A stretch of 64,000 nucleotides of DNA from AC-32 sp963746155 (lineage in GTDB: Bacteria; Actinomycetota; Thermoleophilia; Gaiellales; Gaiellaceae), in the NCBI GenBank assembly GCA_963746155.1, contig CAVVAB010000012.1, forward strand, positions 248,001-312,000, read 5' to 3'. Each line of letters opens with the position of its first letter. The first letter of the stretch is position 1. The translations under genes were made by a program, and so were the position numbers. The notes under the pieces are model-generated. The model had not been told where the DNA came from. It saw only the letters and a program-made list of their open reading frames with translations, and ran no database searches. Below, piece by piece: positions 16,432 to 24,823 of the stretch.

Positions 16432-17268
16432 GTGTCAGAGACCCTGCGCGTCGCCTGCGTCCAGCTGACGAGCGGCCCGGACAAGGCGGCGAATCTCGAG
16501 AAGACCGAGCGGCTCGTCGCGCGCGCGGCCGCGACCGGAGCCGACGTCGTTGCGCTCCCGGAGAAGTGGAACGCGATCGGCTCTCCCGAGGTGCTGCACG
16601 CAGCCGCGGAGCCGCTCGAGGGGGGCGAGTCGGTGGCGGCGATGGCCGACTGGGCGCGGCGGCACGGGATCACGCTCATCGGCGGCTCGATCTCGGAGAA
16701 GCGCGAGGGCCGCGAGAAGCTCTCGAACACCTCGCTCGCGTTCGGGCCCGACGGAGAGCTGCTCGGCGTCTACCGCAAGATCCATCTCTTCGACGTCGAG
16801 GTCGACGGCCACGTCTACCGCGAGTCGGAGGCCGAGGAGCCGGGGGACGAGCCTGTTGTCGTCCGCGGCGAGGGCTGGCCGATCGGGCTGACGGTCTGCT
16901 ACGACATCCGCTTCCCGGAGCTGTACCGGATCCTCGCGCTCGAAGGCGCTGAGCTGGTGACGGTCCCCGCGCACTTCACGACGCCTACCGGCAAGGACCA
17001 CTGGCACGTGCTCATGCGAGCGCGCGCGATCGAGAACCAGTACTACGTGGCGGCTCCGGCACAGGTCGGCGAGACGATGCCGCGCAAGCCCGCGTACGGG
17101 CGCTCGCTGATCGTCGACCCGTGGGGGATCGTGCTCGCGCAGGCGCCCGACGAGGAGACGGTCATCTCCGCCGAGCTCGATCGTGCGCGACTGCGCGACG
17201 TCCGCGAGAAGCTGCCTTCGCTGAAGAACCGTCAGGCGGACGCGTACCGCTGGCCGGCGCCGGCCTGA
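16432..17268 (+). CDS. Carbon-nitrogen hydrolase (nitrilase superfamily, Nit/omega-amidase-like)
   Basis: 278 residues with the Glu-Lys-Cys triad: E44 in VVALPEKW, K in VYRKIHLFDV and C in LTVCYDIRFPELYR. The close pattern to Nit1/Nit2-type enzymes suggests hydrolysis of small amides (deaminated glutathione or alpha-ketoglutaramate), but the substrate is inferred. Start GTG 16432 follows TATCCT by 6 nt; ATG 16408 is a possible longer start. It overlaps the next gene by CTGA. Confidence 0.88.
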   Translation: MSETLRVACVQLTSGPDKAANLEKTERLVARAAATGADVVALPEKWNAIGSPEVLHAAAEPLEGGESVAAMADWARRHGITLIGGSISEKREGREKLSNTSLAFGPDGELLGVYRKIHLFDVEVDGHVYRESEAEEPGDEPVVVRGEGWPIGLTVCYDIRFPELYRILALEGAELVTVPAHFTTPTGKDHWHVLMRARAIENQYYVAAPAQVGETMPRKPAYGRSLIVDPWGIVLAQAPDEETVISAELDRARLRDVREKLPSLKNRQADAYRWPAPA

Positions 17269-18044
17269 TCGAGCGTTGGGGCCTGACGCTCGGCGAGCCC
17301 TACGCGGGCGGCGTCGCGTCCGTGGTCGTCCAGGCAGCCGTCACCGCCGACGGCGAGGAGGCCGTGCTCAAGATCCAGGAGGCGCACCGCGAGAGCGAGC
17401 ACGAGGCGGCAGCGCTCGAGCTCTGGGGCGGGGACGGGGCGGTGCGGTTGCTTGCCCACGACGAGCACGAGCACGCACTGCTGCTGGAGCGCTGCGTGCC
17501 GGGGACTCCGCTCTCAGCGGCGGGCGCCGAGACCGCGCTGGACGTGTTCGTCGAGCTCCTACCGCGGCTCTGGAAGCCGGCGAGGCAGCCCTTTCGGCCG
17601 CTCGCCGCGGAGGCCGAGTGGTGGCTCGAGGGGCTCGAGGCGACCTGGGAGCGGTTCGGCAGGCCGTTCGAGCGGCGCCTGCTCGACGCGGGCCTCGAAG
17701 CGCTGCGCGAGCTTGCCCCGACGCAGGGTGAGCAGGTGTTGCTACACCAGGACCTGCACGGCGAGAACGTCCTCGCCGCGCAGCGCGAGCCCTGGCTCGC
17801 GATCGACCCGAAGCCGCTAGCGGGTGAACGCGAGTTCGGGCTTGCGCCTATCGTTCGATCCCGGGAGCTCGGTCACTCTCGCGCGGACGCCTTGCGCCGC
17901 CTCGACAGGCTCAGCGCCGACCTGGGCCTCGACCGCGAGCGTGCGCGCGGCTGGGCGATCGGCCAGACGCTTGCATGGGCGTTCAACGGGAGGGTCCACG
18001 ACACGCATGTAGAAACCGCGCGCTGGCTGGTGGAGGCGGGTTGA
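17265..18044 (+). CDS. APH(6)/Hur-type small-molecule kinase
   Basis: 259 residues resembling the aminoglycoside/hydroxyurea kinase family: N-lobe Lys in EEAVLKIQ, hinge LLLERCVPG, catalytic loop HQDLHGENVLAA and metal-binding Asp in LAIDPKPLAGEREFGLAPIVR. Such enzymes phosphorylate streptomycin or metabolites. No ATG/GTG/TTG lies in frame near the domain start. The CTG at 17265 overlaps the nitrilase TGA as CTGA, the same geometry as GTGA overlaps elsewhere here, so CTG initiation is proposed. An in-frame GTG at 17121 would give a large overlap and is less likely. Confidence 0.8.
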   Translation: MIERWGLTLGEPYAGGVASVVVQAAVTADGEEAVLKIQEAHRESEHEAAALELWGGDGAVRLLAHDEHEHALLLERCVPGTPLSAAGAETALDVFVELLPRLWKPARQPFRPLAAEAEWWLEGLEATWERFGRPFERRLLDAGLEALRELAPTQGEQVLLHQDLHGENVLAAQREPWLAIDPKPLAGEREFGLAPIVRSRELGHSRADALRRLDRLSADLGLDRERARGWAIGQTLAWAFNGRVHDTHVETARWLVEAG

Positions 18045-18733
18045 TGCTGAGGGCGGTCCTGTTCGACGTTGATTTCACGATCGCCCGCCCGGGCCCGGAG
18101 CTCGGGCCTGAGGGCTACCAGCGGCTGGGCGCGCGCTTCGGGCTCGATCTCGACCCCTCCCGCTACCGCGAGGCGCGGGAGAACGCGGTCGAAGGCATCA
18201 AGCGACACCCGGAGCTCGAGCACGACGAGGAGATCTGGGTCGCGTTCACCGAGCGGATCATCCGCGGGATGGGCGGCGACGCCGACTCGGCCTACGAGTG
18301 CGCGGTCGCGATGACGCGGGCCTGGGAGCACGCCGAGCACTTCGAGCTCTACGAGGATGCGTTACCCGTTCTCGCCGACCTGCGCTCGCGCGGGCTCAAG
18401 CTCGGTCTCGTGTCGAACACTGGCCGCAACCTCGACGAGTTCGTCGCGCACCACCGGCTGGACGTCGACGCGGCCCTGGGCTCAGGAGCCTTCGGCCGGA
18501 CGAAGCCGCACCCGACCATCTTCGAGGAGGTGCTTCGGCGCATCGGCGTCGAGCCGGCCGATGCGGCGATGGTCGGCGACTCGCCCGAGGACGACATCGA
18601 GGGCGCCCGCGCTGCAGGCATCGAGGTCGCGTTCCTGCTCGACCGGGACGGGCGCTACCCGGAGCTCGGAGACCGCTTGCCCGACCTGTTCGCCCTGCCT
18701 GCGGCGCTAGGTTTGAGCCCCAACCGGAGATAG
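18044..18733 (+). CDS. HAD-superfamily hydrolase (phosphatase-like)
   Basis: 229 residues. Motif I is FDVDFTIA (nucleophile Asp; second Asp position kept), motif II LVSNTG, motif III Lys in GRTKPHP, motif IV VGDSPEDDIEGA. Cap domain of C1 type between I and II (residues ~15-95). Likely acts on a small phosphorylated metabolite. ATG overlaps the kinase TGA, so nitrilase, kinase and phosphatase form a three-gene operon. Confidence 0.88.
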   Translation: MLRAVLFDVDFTIARPGPELGPEGYQRLGARFGLDLDPSRYREARENAVEGIKRHPELEHDEEIWVAFTERIIRGMGGDADSAYECAVAMTRAWEHAEHFELYEDALPVLADLRSRGLKLGLVSNTGRNLDEFVAHHRLDVDAALGSGAFGRTKPHPTIFEEVLRRIGVEPADAAMVGDSPEDDIEGARAAGIEVAFLLDRDGRYPELGDRLPDLFALPAALGLSPNRR

Positions 18734-18742
18734 GATCGGTCT

Positions 18743-19171
18743 GTGCCATCCTGGGCCGTCTGGGCGATCGCGGCGGTGCTGCTCGCGGTCGGGGAGATCT
18801 TCACGCCCGGCCTGTTCTTCCTCGGCCCGGTCGCTCTCGCCGCGGTGCTGGCCGGCCTCTTTGCGCTGCTCGGGCTGAGTGCCGTCGTGCAGCTGATCGT
18901 CTTCATCGTGGGCTCGCTCGCGTCGCTGGCCCTGCTCCGGCCCATCGCCAAGGCGCACGTTCGCATGCCGGCCGCGCTCCGGACGGGAACCGACGCGCTC
19001 CCGGGAACCAAGGCGCTCGTCCTCCAGCGGGTCGACGTCAACGGCGGCCGCGTCCGCATCGGCGGCGAGGAGTGGTCTGCAAAGGCATTCATGGAGGGGG
19101 ACGTCTTCGAGCCGGGCACCCGGGTCGAGGTGGTCAAGATCGAGGGCGCTACCGCCCTCGTCTACGAGTAA
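18743..19171 (+). CDS. NfeD-family membrane protein
   Basis: 142 residues: three or four transmembrane helices in the first 75 residues (AVLLAVGEIFTPGLFFLGPV, VVQLIVFIVGSLASLALL) followed by a soluble OB-fold (PGTKALVLQRVDVNGGRVRI, GTRVEVVKIEGATALV). NfeD proteins pair with SPFH/stomatin proteins, and the partner follows 10 bp downstream. Start GTG 18743 is 6 nt after TAGGAT. Confidence 0.9.
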   Translation: MPSWAVWAIAAVLLAVGEIFTPGLFFLGPVALAAVLAGLFALLGLSAVVQLIVFIVGSLASLALLRPIAKAHVRMPAALRTGTDALPGTKALVLQRVDVNGGRVRIGGEEWSAKAFMEGDVFEPGTRVEVVKIEGATALVYE

Positions 19172-19181
19172 GGGGGCTTCA

Positions 19182-20072
19182 ATGGCGCCGCTCATCGTGT
19201 TGCTGGGAATCGCGTTCCTCGTCCTGTTGACGCTGTGGCGCACGATCAAGGTCATCCCGCAGGCGCAGGCCGCGGTCGTCGAGCGCCTCGGCAGGTTCCA
19301 CAAGACCCTCTCGCCCGGGCTCGCGATCGTGATCCCCTTCGTCGACCGCGTGCGCCAGCGGATCGACCTGCGCGAGCAGGTGGTCTCGTTCAAGCCGCAG
19401 CCCGTGATCACGGAGGACAACCTCGCCGTCAACATCGACACGGTCCTCTACTTCCAGATCACCGACGCGAAGGCGGCGACATACGAGGTCGCGAACTACA
19501 TCCAGGCGATCGAGCAGCTGACCGTGACGACGCTGCGAAACGTGATCGGCGGGATGCAGCTCGAGGAGACGCTCACCTCGCGCGACAACATCAACGCGCA
19601 GCTCCGCGGCGTGCTCGACGAGGCGACGGGGAAGTGGGGCATCCGCGTCAACCGCGTCGAGCTGAAGGCGGTCGACCCGCCCGGGACGATCAAGGACGCG
19701 ATGGAGAAGCAGATGCGAGCCGACCGCGACAAGCGCGCCGCGATCCTGACCGCCGAGGGCGTCAAGCAGTCGCAGATCCTGACCGCGGAAGGCGAGAAGC
19801 AGAGCGCGATCCTGAAGGCCGAGGGCCAGCGCCAGGCGCTCGTCCTGCAGGCCGAGGGTCAGTCGAAGGCGATCGAGACCGTCTTCAAGGCGATCCACGA
19901 CGGCGACGCCGACCCGAAGCTGCTCGCCTACCAGTACCTGCAGATGCTTCCGCAGATCGCGGAGGGTGACGCCAACAAGATCTGGATCATCCCGAGCGAG
20001 ATCACGCAGGCGCTCGGGCAGCTTACGAAGGCGATCCCCCGGGCCCACTCGGACGAGGACGAGGCGAGCTAG
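19182..20072 (+). CDS. SPFH/Band 7 (stomatin-like) protein
   Basis: 296 residues: one N-terminal membrane anchor (LIVLLGIAFLVLLTLW), SPFH domain (~20-190; VERLGRFHKTLSPGLAIVIP, YFQITDAKAATYEV, NVIGGMQLEETLTSRD) and an Ala/Glu/Gln coiled coil of repeated LTAEGxKQSxIL units (~190-230). It organises membrane microdomains and may control membrane proteases. ATG is preceded by GGGGGCTTC. Tail overlaps the convergent CoA-transferase by 4 bp. Confidence 0.92.
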   Translation: MAPLIVLLGIAFLVLLTLWRTIKVIPQAQAAVVERLGRFHKTLSPGLAIVIPFVDRVRQRIDLREQVVSFKPQPVITEDNLAVNIDTVLYFQITDAKAATYEVANYIQAIEQLTVTTLRNVIGGMQLEETLTSRDNINAQLRGVLDEATGKWGIRVNRVELKAVDPPGTIKDAMEKQMRADRDKRAAILTAEGVKQSQILTAEGEKQSAILKAEGQRQALVLQAEGQSKAIETVFKAIHDGDADPKLLAYQYLQMLPQIAEGDANKIWIIPSEITQALGQLTKAIPRAHSDEDEAS

Positions 20073-20953
20073 GGCGCGAGGTCGGCCGCGGCCTCGGCCA
20101 GCGTCGCGACCGGGCCGACGCCGACGTCCTCGCCGTCGAAGAGCTCGAGCCAGGCGGCGAGCGGCCTGGCGACGAACACCTGCGCGAGCTGGTCTGCGAG
20201 CTGTTCCTGGTCGGGGCCCCACTGGCTGTCGGCCAGATCGGGACGGCCGATGAGCTCGCAGAGGCGGTCGAAGAACTTCGGCTCGAGGGCGGCCACGGTC
20301 AGGTGGCGGCCGTCCGCGGTCGCGTAGATGCGGTAGCAGGCGAGCCCGCCGGTCAGCAGCCGGGGGATCGGCTCGCCTCCGAGGCGGTGTGAGGCGAGGC
20401 GGTGCGAGCCGTGGGTCAGCGAGATCGTGATCCGCCTGCCCTTGCCGGTGCGGGTGCGCTCGAGGAGCGCGGCGAGGATCTCCGCGACGGCCGAGAGGGC
20501 GCCGGCGGCGAGGTCGGCGATCTGCACCGGCGGGAGGGCTGGGGCGGTGTCCTCCAGCAGGCCCGCCCAGCCGAGGTAGTTGAGGTCGTGTCCGGCTCTC
20601 GGGTCGTCGGGGCCGAAGCCCGTGAACGAGCAGTAGACGACGGTGTCGGGCAGGTCGTCGGGGCCGACGCCCAGACGCTCGACGACTCCGGGGCGGAAGC
20701 TCTCGATCACGACGTCGGCGTCGGAGCAGAGCGCGCGGCCTGCCTCGGGGTCGGCCTTCAGGTCGATCTCGACCGACTCCTTGCCCTCGTTCAGCGCGTC
20801 GTGCCAGGCGGGCGCCAGCTCCCGGAGCGGGTCGCCGCCGGGCGCCTGGAGCCTGATCACGCGCGCGCCGAGGCGCTGCAGCTCTCGGCTCGAGAACGGG
20901 CCGGGGAGGTAGCGGCTGAGGTCGACGACGAGGAGATCCGCGAGGGGTTCCAC
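20069..20953 (-). CDS. Class III CoA-transferase (CaiB/BaiF family)
   Basis: Transfers CoA between organic acids. 294 residues: LLVVDLSRYLPGPFSSRELQRLGARVIRL at the N-terminus, NEGKESVEIDLKADPEAGRAL, DVVIESFRPGVVERLGVG and YCSFTGFGPDDPRAGHDLNY. The expected catalytic Asp corresponds to D in GHDLNYLG. It is shorter than the usual ~400 aa, because the C-terminal section is abbreviated. Divergent from the TetR gene, 30 bp apart. Confidence 0.85.
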   Translation of the reverse strand: MEPLADLLVVDLSRYLPGPFSSRELQRLGARVIRLQAPGGDPLRELAPAWHDALNEGKESVEIDLKADPEAGRALCSDADVVIESFRPGVVERLGVGPDDLPDTVVYCSFTGFGPDDPRAGHDLNYLGWAGLLEDTAPALPPVQIADLAAGALSAVAEILAALLERTRTGKGRRITISLTHGSHRLASHRLGGEPIPRLLTGGLACYRIYATADGRHLTVAALEPKFFDRLCELIGRPDLADSQWGPDQEQLADQLAQVFVARPLAAWLELFDGEDVGVGPVATLAEAAADLAP

Positions 20954-20968
20954 CCCCGTCGAAGCTAC

Positions 20969-20974
20969 TACACT
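20969..20974 (+). promoter_or_regulatory. -10 element of the tetR gene
   Basis: TACACT, 9 nt before the GTG at 20984. It leaves little room for a leader. Confidence 0.4.
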
Positions 20975-20983
20975 CAGACGGCC

Positions 20984-21601
20984 GTGCCGGACCGCTCCAA
21001 CAAGGACAAGCGCCGGCTGCTACTGGACGCCGCGGTGCGGGTTTTCGCGCGAAAGGGCTACCACGCGGCGCGGGTCGGCGACATCGCGGAGGAGGCCGGC
21101 GTCGCCCACGGGCTGCTCTACCACTACTTCGAGTCGAAGGAGGAGGTCCTCCGTAGCGTCTTCCGCGAGACGTGGCACGAGCTGATCGAGACGATCCGGA
21201 GCGTCGAGGAAGGCGACGACTCGCCGCCCGAGCAGCTTCGGAAGGTCGCCCAGATCCTCCTGCGCTCGTGGCGGCGCGACCCCGATCTCGTGCGCGTGCT
21301 CGTGCTGGAGGTCACGCGGAGCCAGCTGCTCGAGGGCGAGTTGGACGAGATCGCGGCCTCGTTCGCGGCGATCCAGGAGATCGTCGAACGCGGACAGGCG
21401 GACGGCTCGATGCGTCGCGATCTCGACGCGCGGCTCGCGAGCTACGTCTTCTACGGCGCGGTCGACGAGCTGCTGACCGGCTGGGTGCTGGGCCGGCTTC
21501 CGTACTCGGACGACGATCTCGCGCGCGCCGAGCACACCGTCATCGAGATCGTGACCGGCGGCCTGGCCCTGGACCACGCGGGCGCCGGCGCGCCGGCCTA
21601 G
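20984..21601 (+). CDS. TetR-family transcriptional regulator
   Basis: 205 residues. N-terminal helix-turn-helix (~8-55: LLLDAAVRVFARKGYHAARV, VAHGLLYHYFESKEEVLRSVF). The ligand domain resembles FadR-like TetR proteins of fatty-acid degradation (LRRDPD-like RRDPDLVRVLVLEVTRS). Divergent from a CoA-transferase and 0 bp before the MFS gene. Candidate binding site is the perfect palindrome TGACTGATCAGTCA at 25841, but this pairing is inferred from gene content only. Confidence 0.9.
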   Translation: MPDRSNKDKRRLLLDAAVRVFARKGYHAARVGDIAEEAGVAHGLLYHYFESKEEVLRSVFRETWHELIETIRSVEEGDDSPPEQLRKVAQILLRSWRRDPDLVRVLVLEVTRSQLLEGELDEIAASFAAIQEIVERGQADGSMRRDLDARLASYVFYGAVDELLTGWVLGRLPYSDDDLARAEHTVIEIVTGGLALDHAGAGAPA

Positions 21602-22876
21602 ATGTCGACCACGCAGGCCTCGGAGGCGCTCGTCGCCGTGCCGCCGGTGAGGCGGAGCCTGCTCTGGACGCTCGGGCTCGGTGCGTTCGGGCTTGCGTTC
21701 TCGCTGACGACGACGGCCGCGTACCTGCCGCCGCTCCTCAACCGTTTCACCGACTCCGGCGGGTTGATCGGCGTGATCCTCGGCGCGGAGGGGGTGTTTG
21801 CGCTTCTGATCTCGCCCGTGATCGGGCCGTGGAGCGACACGTTCCACACGCCGATGGGGCGGCGGCGGCCGTTCATGCTGGTCGCGCTTCCGCCTATGGG
21901 CTTCTGTCTGCTGCTGATGCCGTTCATGCCGAGCCTCTGGACGACGGTCGTGGTCGTGCTCGGGTTCTTCTTCGCTTACTACGTGTACGAGCCGCCGTAT
22001 CGGGGGCTGTACCCGGACGTCCTGCCGCCTTCTGTGTTCGCGCGCTCCCAGGGCGTTCAGCACATCCTGCGCGGGATCGCGCTCGGAGCCGCGTTGGTCG
22101 GCGGTGGGCTGCTGTTCAAGGTCTGGCGGCCGGCGCCGTTTCTCCTGGCCGCGGTGCTGACGACGCTGGCGTGCGGGTTGACGATCCGGCTCGTGCGCGA
22201 GGACGGCGGTCACGGGCGGGTCTTCGAGGGGGTCTCTGCGTACGTACGGCGGAGCTGGCGGATCTTCCGAGAGAATGGCGACGTTCGTCGGTTCCTGATC
22301 GCGAACTCGTTGTGGGAAGGGGCGTTCGCGGCGGCCCGCACGTTCGTGGTGCTGTACGTGATCGACGGGTTGAACCAGTCGAAGGTGATGTCGTCCGCGG
22401 TGCTGGGGGCGGTTGCGGTGGGCTACGTGATCGCAGCGATGCTCGCAGGGCGGCTTGGAGACCGGTTCGGGCTCGCGCGCGTGAGCTTCTTCGCGTCGTT
22501 CATCTACGGCGGCGGATTCATGGTCGCCGGGCTCGCGTCGCAGTGGCATGCCTGGTTCTTCGCGCTGATCATCCCGGTCGCGATCGCGGGCGGGACCGTG
22601 ATGACGCTGGCGTGGGGGCTGCTCTACAAGATCGTGCCGGAGGAGCATCGCGGCGCTGCGTCGGGGCTGGCGACGACGACGAAAGGGATCGGGATCCTCG
22701 TCGGCGCGCCGCTCGCGGGGTTGTCGATCGACCTGGCCCGGCCGTACTTCCAGTCGACCGAGGGGTATCAGGTGCTGTGGCCGATCTGCGGGGTGATGAT
22801 CCTCGCGGCGATTCCGCTGCTCGTGCGGTTGATGGAGATCGAGCCGCAGACAAAGGTCGAGGTGCCGGTGGTCTGA
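21602..22876 (+). CDS. MFS transporter (SLC45/GPH-like)
   Basis: 424 residues, 12 predicted transmembrane helices. Contains GPWSDTFHTPMGRRRPFM (motif A-type loop, DxxxxxxGRRRP), seen in sucrose/SLC45-like and other glycoside-type carriers, and GRLGDRFGLARVSFF in the second half. Start ATG follows the tetR stop directly. Third-position GC is lower than in neighbours in places. Substrate unknown; a role with the CoA genes is possible. Confidence 0.82.
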   Translation: MSTTQASEALVAVPPVRRSLLWTLGLGAFGLAFSLTTTAAYLPPLLNRFTDSGGLIGVILGAEGVFALLISPVIGPWSDTFHTPMGRRRPFMLVALPPMGFCLLLMPFMPSLWTTVVVVLGFFFAYYVYEPPYRGLYPDVLPPSVFARSQGVQHILRGIALGAALVGGGLLFKVWRPAPFLLAAVLTTLACGLTIRLVREDGGHGRVFEGVSAYVRRSWRIFRENGDVRRFLIANSLWEGAFAAARTFVVLYVIDGLNQSKVMSSAVLGAVAVGYVIAAMLAGRLGDRFGLARVSFFASFIYGGGFMVAGLASQWHAWFFALIIPVAIAGGTVMTLAWGLLYKIVPEEHRGAASGLATTTKGIGILVGAPLAGLSIDLARPYFQSTEGYQVLWPICGVMILAAIPLLVRLMEIEPQTKVEVPVV

Positions 22877-22916
22877 GGCGGGCGCGGGGCCCTGAGGCGG
22901 CTTGGCTCTTCGGGCC

Positions 22917-22958
22917 GTGTCCGAGGGACAGTCCCCGGGCCGTGTCCGAAACGGACAC
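22917..22958. repeat. Palindromic REP-like pair upstream of REP transposase
   Basis: Two adjacent units: GTGTCCGAGGGACAGTCCCC at 22917-22936, then the perfect hairpin GTGTCCG AAA CGGACAC at 22942-22958. The first unit is inverted relative to the copy downstream of the transposase at 23508-23534, giving a BIME-like bracket around the gene. Confidence 0.7.
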
Positions 22959-23042
22959 TTGCCAGCAAGGTGTGTCGTCGTTGCGCCGATAGTGACTCGC
23001 TGACACGCCAGGAGCGCGCGGCGGATCTAGCTTTGACCGATC

Positions 23043-23486
23043 GTGCCGCGCGGACCGAGACGCGACTTACCCGATGGGCTCTTTCATGTCACGAGCCGAG
23101 GTGTGGCGAAATCGGAGATCTTCCGTGACGACTTCGATCGCGCTGCATTCCGAGAACTGCTTGTTCGAGCCGGAGCGCGGTTCGCCCTGCGGATCGACGC
23201 CTGGTGCCTCATGACCACCCACTTCCACGTGATTGCCGCGGCTCCGCGGCCGGCACTCTCCGCAGCAATGCACCGCCTGAACGGGCTCTACGCGCAGCGC
23301 TTCAACCTGCGGTACGAGCGGCGCGGCCATCTCTTCGAGAACCGCTTCTCGGCGCGCGTGCTCAACAGCGAGCAGCACTGGGAGAACGCTTGCCGGTACG
23401 TCTTCAACAACCCGGTCGATGCCGGCCTCTGCGCGCGAGCCGAGGAATGGCCGTGGTCGGGCGGCCTGTTTCGCGCCGTGCGGTGA
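23043..23486 (+). CDS. REP-associated tyrosine transposase (TnpA_REP / Y1_Tnp family)
   Basis: 147 residues. HUH motif H60-F-H62 in CLMTTHFHVIAA and the catalytic Tyr region ACRYVFNNPVDAG (Tyr ~119); N-terminal PRGPRRDLPDGLFHVTSRG is typical. Such single-strand nucleases mobilise REP palindromes. It is flanked on both sides by inverted palindromes carrying GTGTCC/GGACAC arms. Start GTG 23043 is 9 nt after TAGCTT. The frame is intact, so the enzyme may be active. Confidence 0.92.
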   Translation: MPRGPRRDLPDGLFHVTSRGVAKSEIFRDDFDRAAFRELLVRAGARFALRIDAWCLMTTHFHVIAAAPRPALSAAMHRLNGLYAQRFNLRYERRGHLFENRFSARVLNSEQHWENACRYVFNNPVDAGLCARAEEWPWSGGLFRAVR

Positions 23487-23507
23487 TCGAGCCGCCGCTT
23501 TCGGCCA

Positions 23508-23534
23508 TGTCCCGGGGACAGTCCCTCGGACACG
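23508..23534. repeat. Palindromic REP-like unit downstream of REP transposase
   Basis: TGTCCCGGGGACAGTC followed by CCTCGGACACG. It pairs as TGTCC(C/G)-rich arms and is in inverse orientation to the unit at 22917. Identical over 27 nt to the copy inside the acyl-CoA synthetase gene at 12054. Confidence 0.75.
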
Positions 23535-23571
23535 CCCCGAAGAGACGCGTCCCGAGCTCAGGTAGGGAACG

Positions 23572-24810
23572 TCAGGCGCTGGCGGCTGCGCGCTGGCGGT
23601 GGACGGCGGCGAGCGCGGGCGCCCACGAGCACAGCGGCGAAGCCTCGCCGTCGCGGCCGTTCAGCTGCCGGTATCCCAGCGCGTGCTCGGCCTGCATCAG
23701 CTTGTGGATCTGCGTCGTCCCCTCGTAGATGATCGGCGCCCGCGCGTTCCGGAAGTACCGCTCGATCCCGTACTCCGACGAGTAGCCGTACGCCCCGTGT
23801 ACCTGGATCGCCAGGTGCGCCGCGCGGAACGCCGACTCGGTCGCGTGCCACTTCGCCAGTGACGTCTCGCGCGTGTTCCGCCGGCCCTCGTTCTTCATCC
23901 ACGCCGCCTGCATCACGAGCAGCTTCGACGTCTCGTACCCGAGAACCATCTCCGCGATCATGTCCTGCACGAACTGGTAGTGGCCGATCGCCTGCCCGAA
24001 CGTCTCCCGCTCGCGCGCGTACTCGACCGACCTCTCCAGGCAGGCGCGGATCACCCCGCACGCCCCCGCGGCGACCGTGAACCGGCCCTGGTCGAGCCCG
24101 TACATCGCGATCTCGAACCCCTGGCCCTCCTCGCCGACGAGATTCTCGGCCGGCACCTCGACGTTCTCGAAGAAGAGCTCCCCGGTCGAGCCGGCCCAGA
24201 TGCCGAGCTTGTTCTCCGTGTCCAGCGTCGAGACGCCCGGCCACGAGCGCTCGACGATGAACGCGGACATCCCCTTGTGCTTCGCGTCAGGGTCGGTCTT
24301 CGCGATCACGAGCTGGTGGTCGGCGACGCTCGCGTAGGAGATCCAGTTCTTCTGGCCGTTGAGGACGTAGGTGTCTCCCTCGCGGCGGGCCGTGGTGCGC
24401 ATCGCCGCGACGTCCGATCCCGCGCCAGGCTCGGTCAGCCCGAAGCAGGCGAGCTTCTCGCCCTTCGCCTGCGGCACGAGGTAGCGCTGCTTCTGTTCCT
24501 CGTTCGCGTAGCGCAGCAAGGCCAGCGAGTTCAACCCGACGTGAACCGAGATCAGAGTCCGGAACGCCGCCTCGCCCCGCTCGATCTCCTCGCACACGAG
24601 CGCCTCGGCGACGAAGTCGAGCCCGGCGCCTCCGTACTCCTCCGGAATCGCGATTCCGAGCAGACCGAGCTCGGCCATGCCCTCGATCACGCCCATGTCC
24701 AGGCGGTGCTCGATGTCGTTCTCGATCGCGTTCGGCAGGACGCGCTCGTCGACGAACGAGCGCACGGTCTCCTGAATCAGTCGCTGTTCATCGGTAAGGT
24801 CGAACTCCAT
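23572..24810 (-). CDS. Acyl-CoA dehydrogenase
   Basis: 412 residues, FAD-dependent flavoenzyme introducing an alpha-beta double bond in acyl-CoA. MEFDLTDEQRLIQETVRSFV; FAD-binding GLTEPGAGSDVAAMRT; C-terminal EGTTQIHKL preceded by VHGAYGYSSEYGIER. The residue preceding GTTQ in YEGTTQIHK is the catalytic Glu position of the short-chain group. Start ATG 24810 follows TAGACT by 7 nt. Its start codon overlaps that of the divergent gene (CCATGG). Confidence 0.93.
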   Translation of the reverse strand: MEFDLTDEQRLIQETVRSFVDERVLPNAIENDIEHRLDMGVIEGMAELGLLGIAIPEEYGGAGLDFVAEALVCEEIERGEAAFRTLISVHVGLNSLALLRYANEEQKQRYLVPQAKGEKLACFGLTEPGAGSDVAAMRTTARREGDTYVLNGQKNWISYASVADHQLVIAKTDPDAKHKGMSAFIVERSWPGVSTLDTENKLGIWAGSTGELFFENVEVPAENLVGEEGQGFEIAMYGLDQGRFTVAAGACGVIRACLERSVEYARERETFGQAIGHYQFVQDMIAEMVLGYETSKLLVMQAAWMKNEGRRNTRETSLAKWHATESAFRAAHLAIQVHGAYGYSSEYGIERYFRNARAPIIYEGTTQIHKLMQAEHALGYRQLNGRDGEASPLCSWAPALAAVHRQRAAASA

Positions 24811-24823
24811 GGCCCAGAGTCTA
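24795..24823. promoter_or_regulatory. Crossing divergent promoters with overlapping start codons
   Basis: Plus strand TAAGGT (24795-24800) is 8 nt before ATG 24809. Minus strand TAGACT (24823-24818) is 7 nt before ATG 24810. The two ATGs overlap in CCATGG, so each -10 lies inside the first codons of the other gene. Confidence 0.5.
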
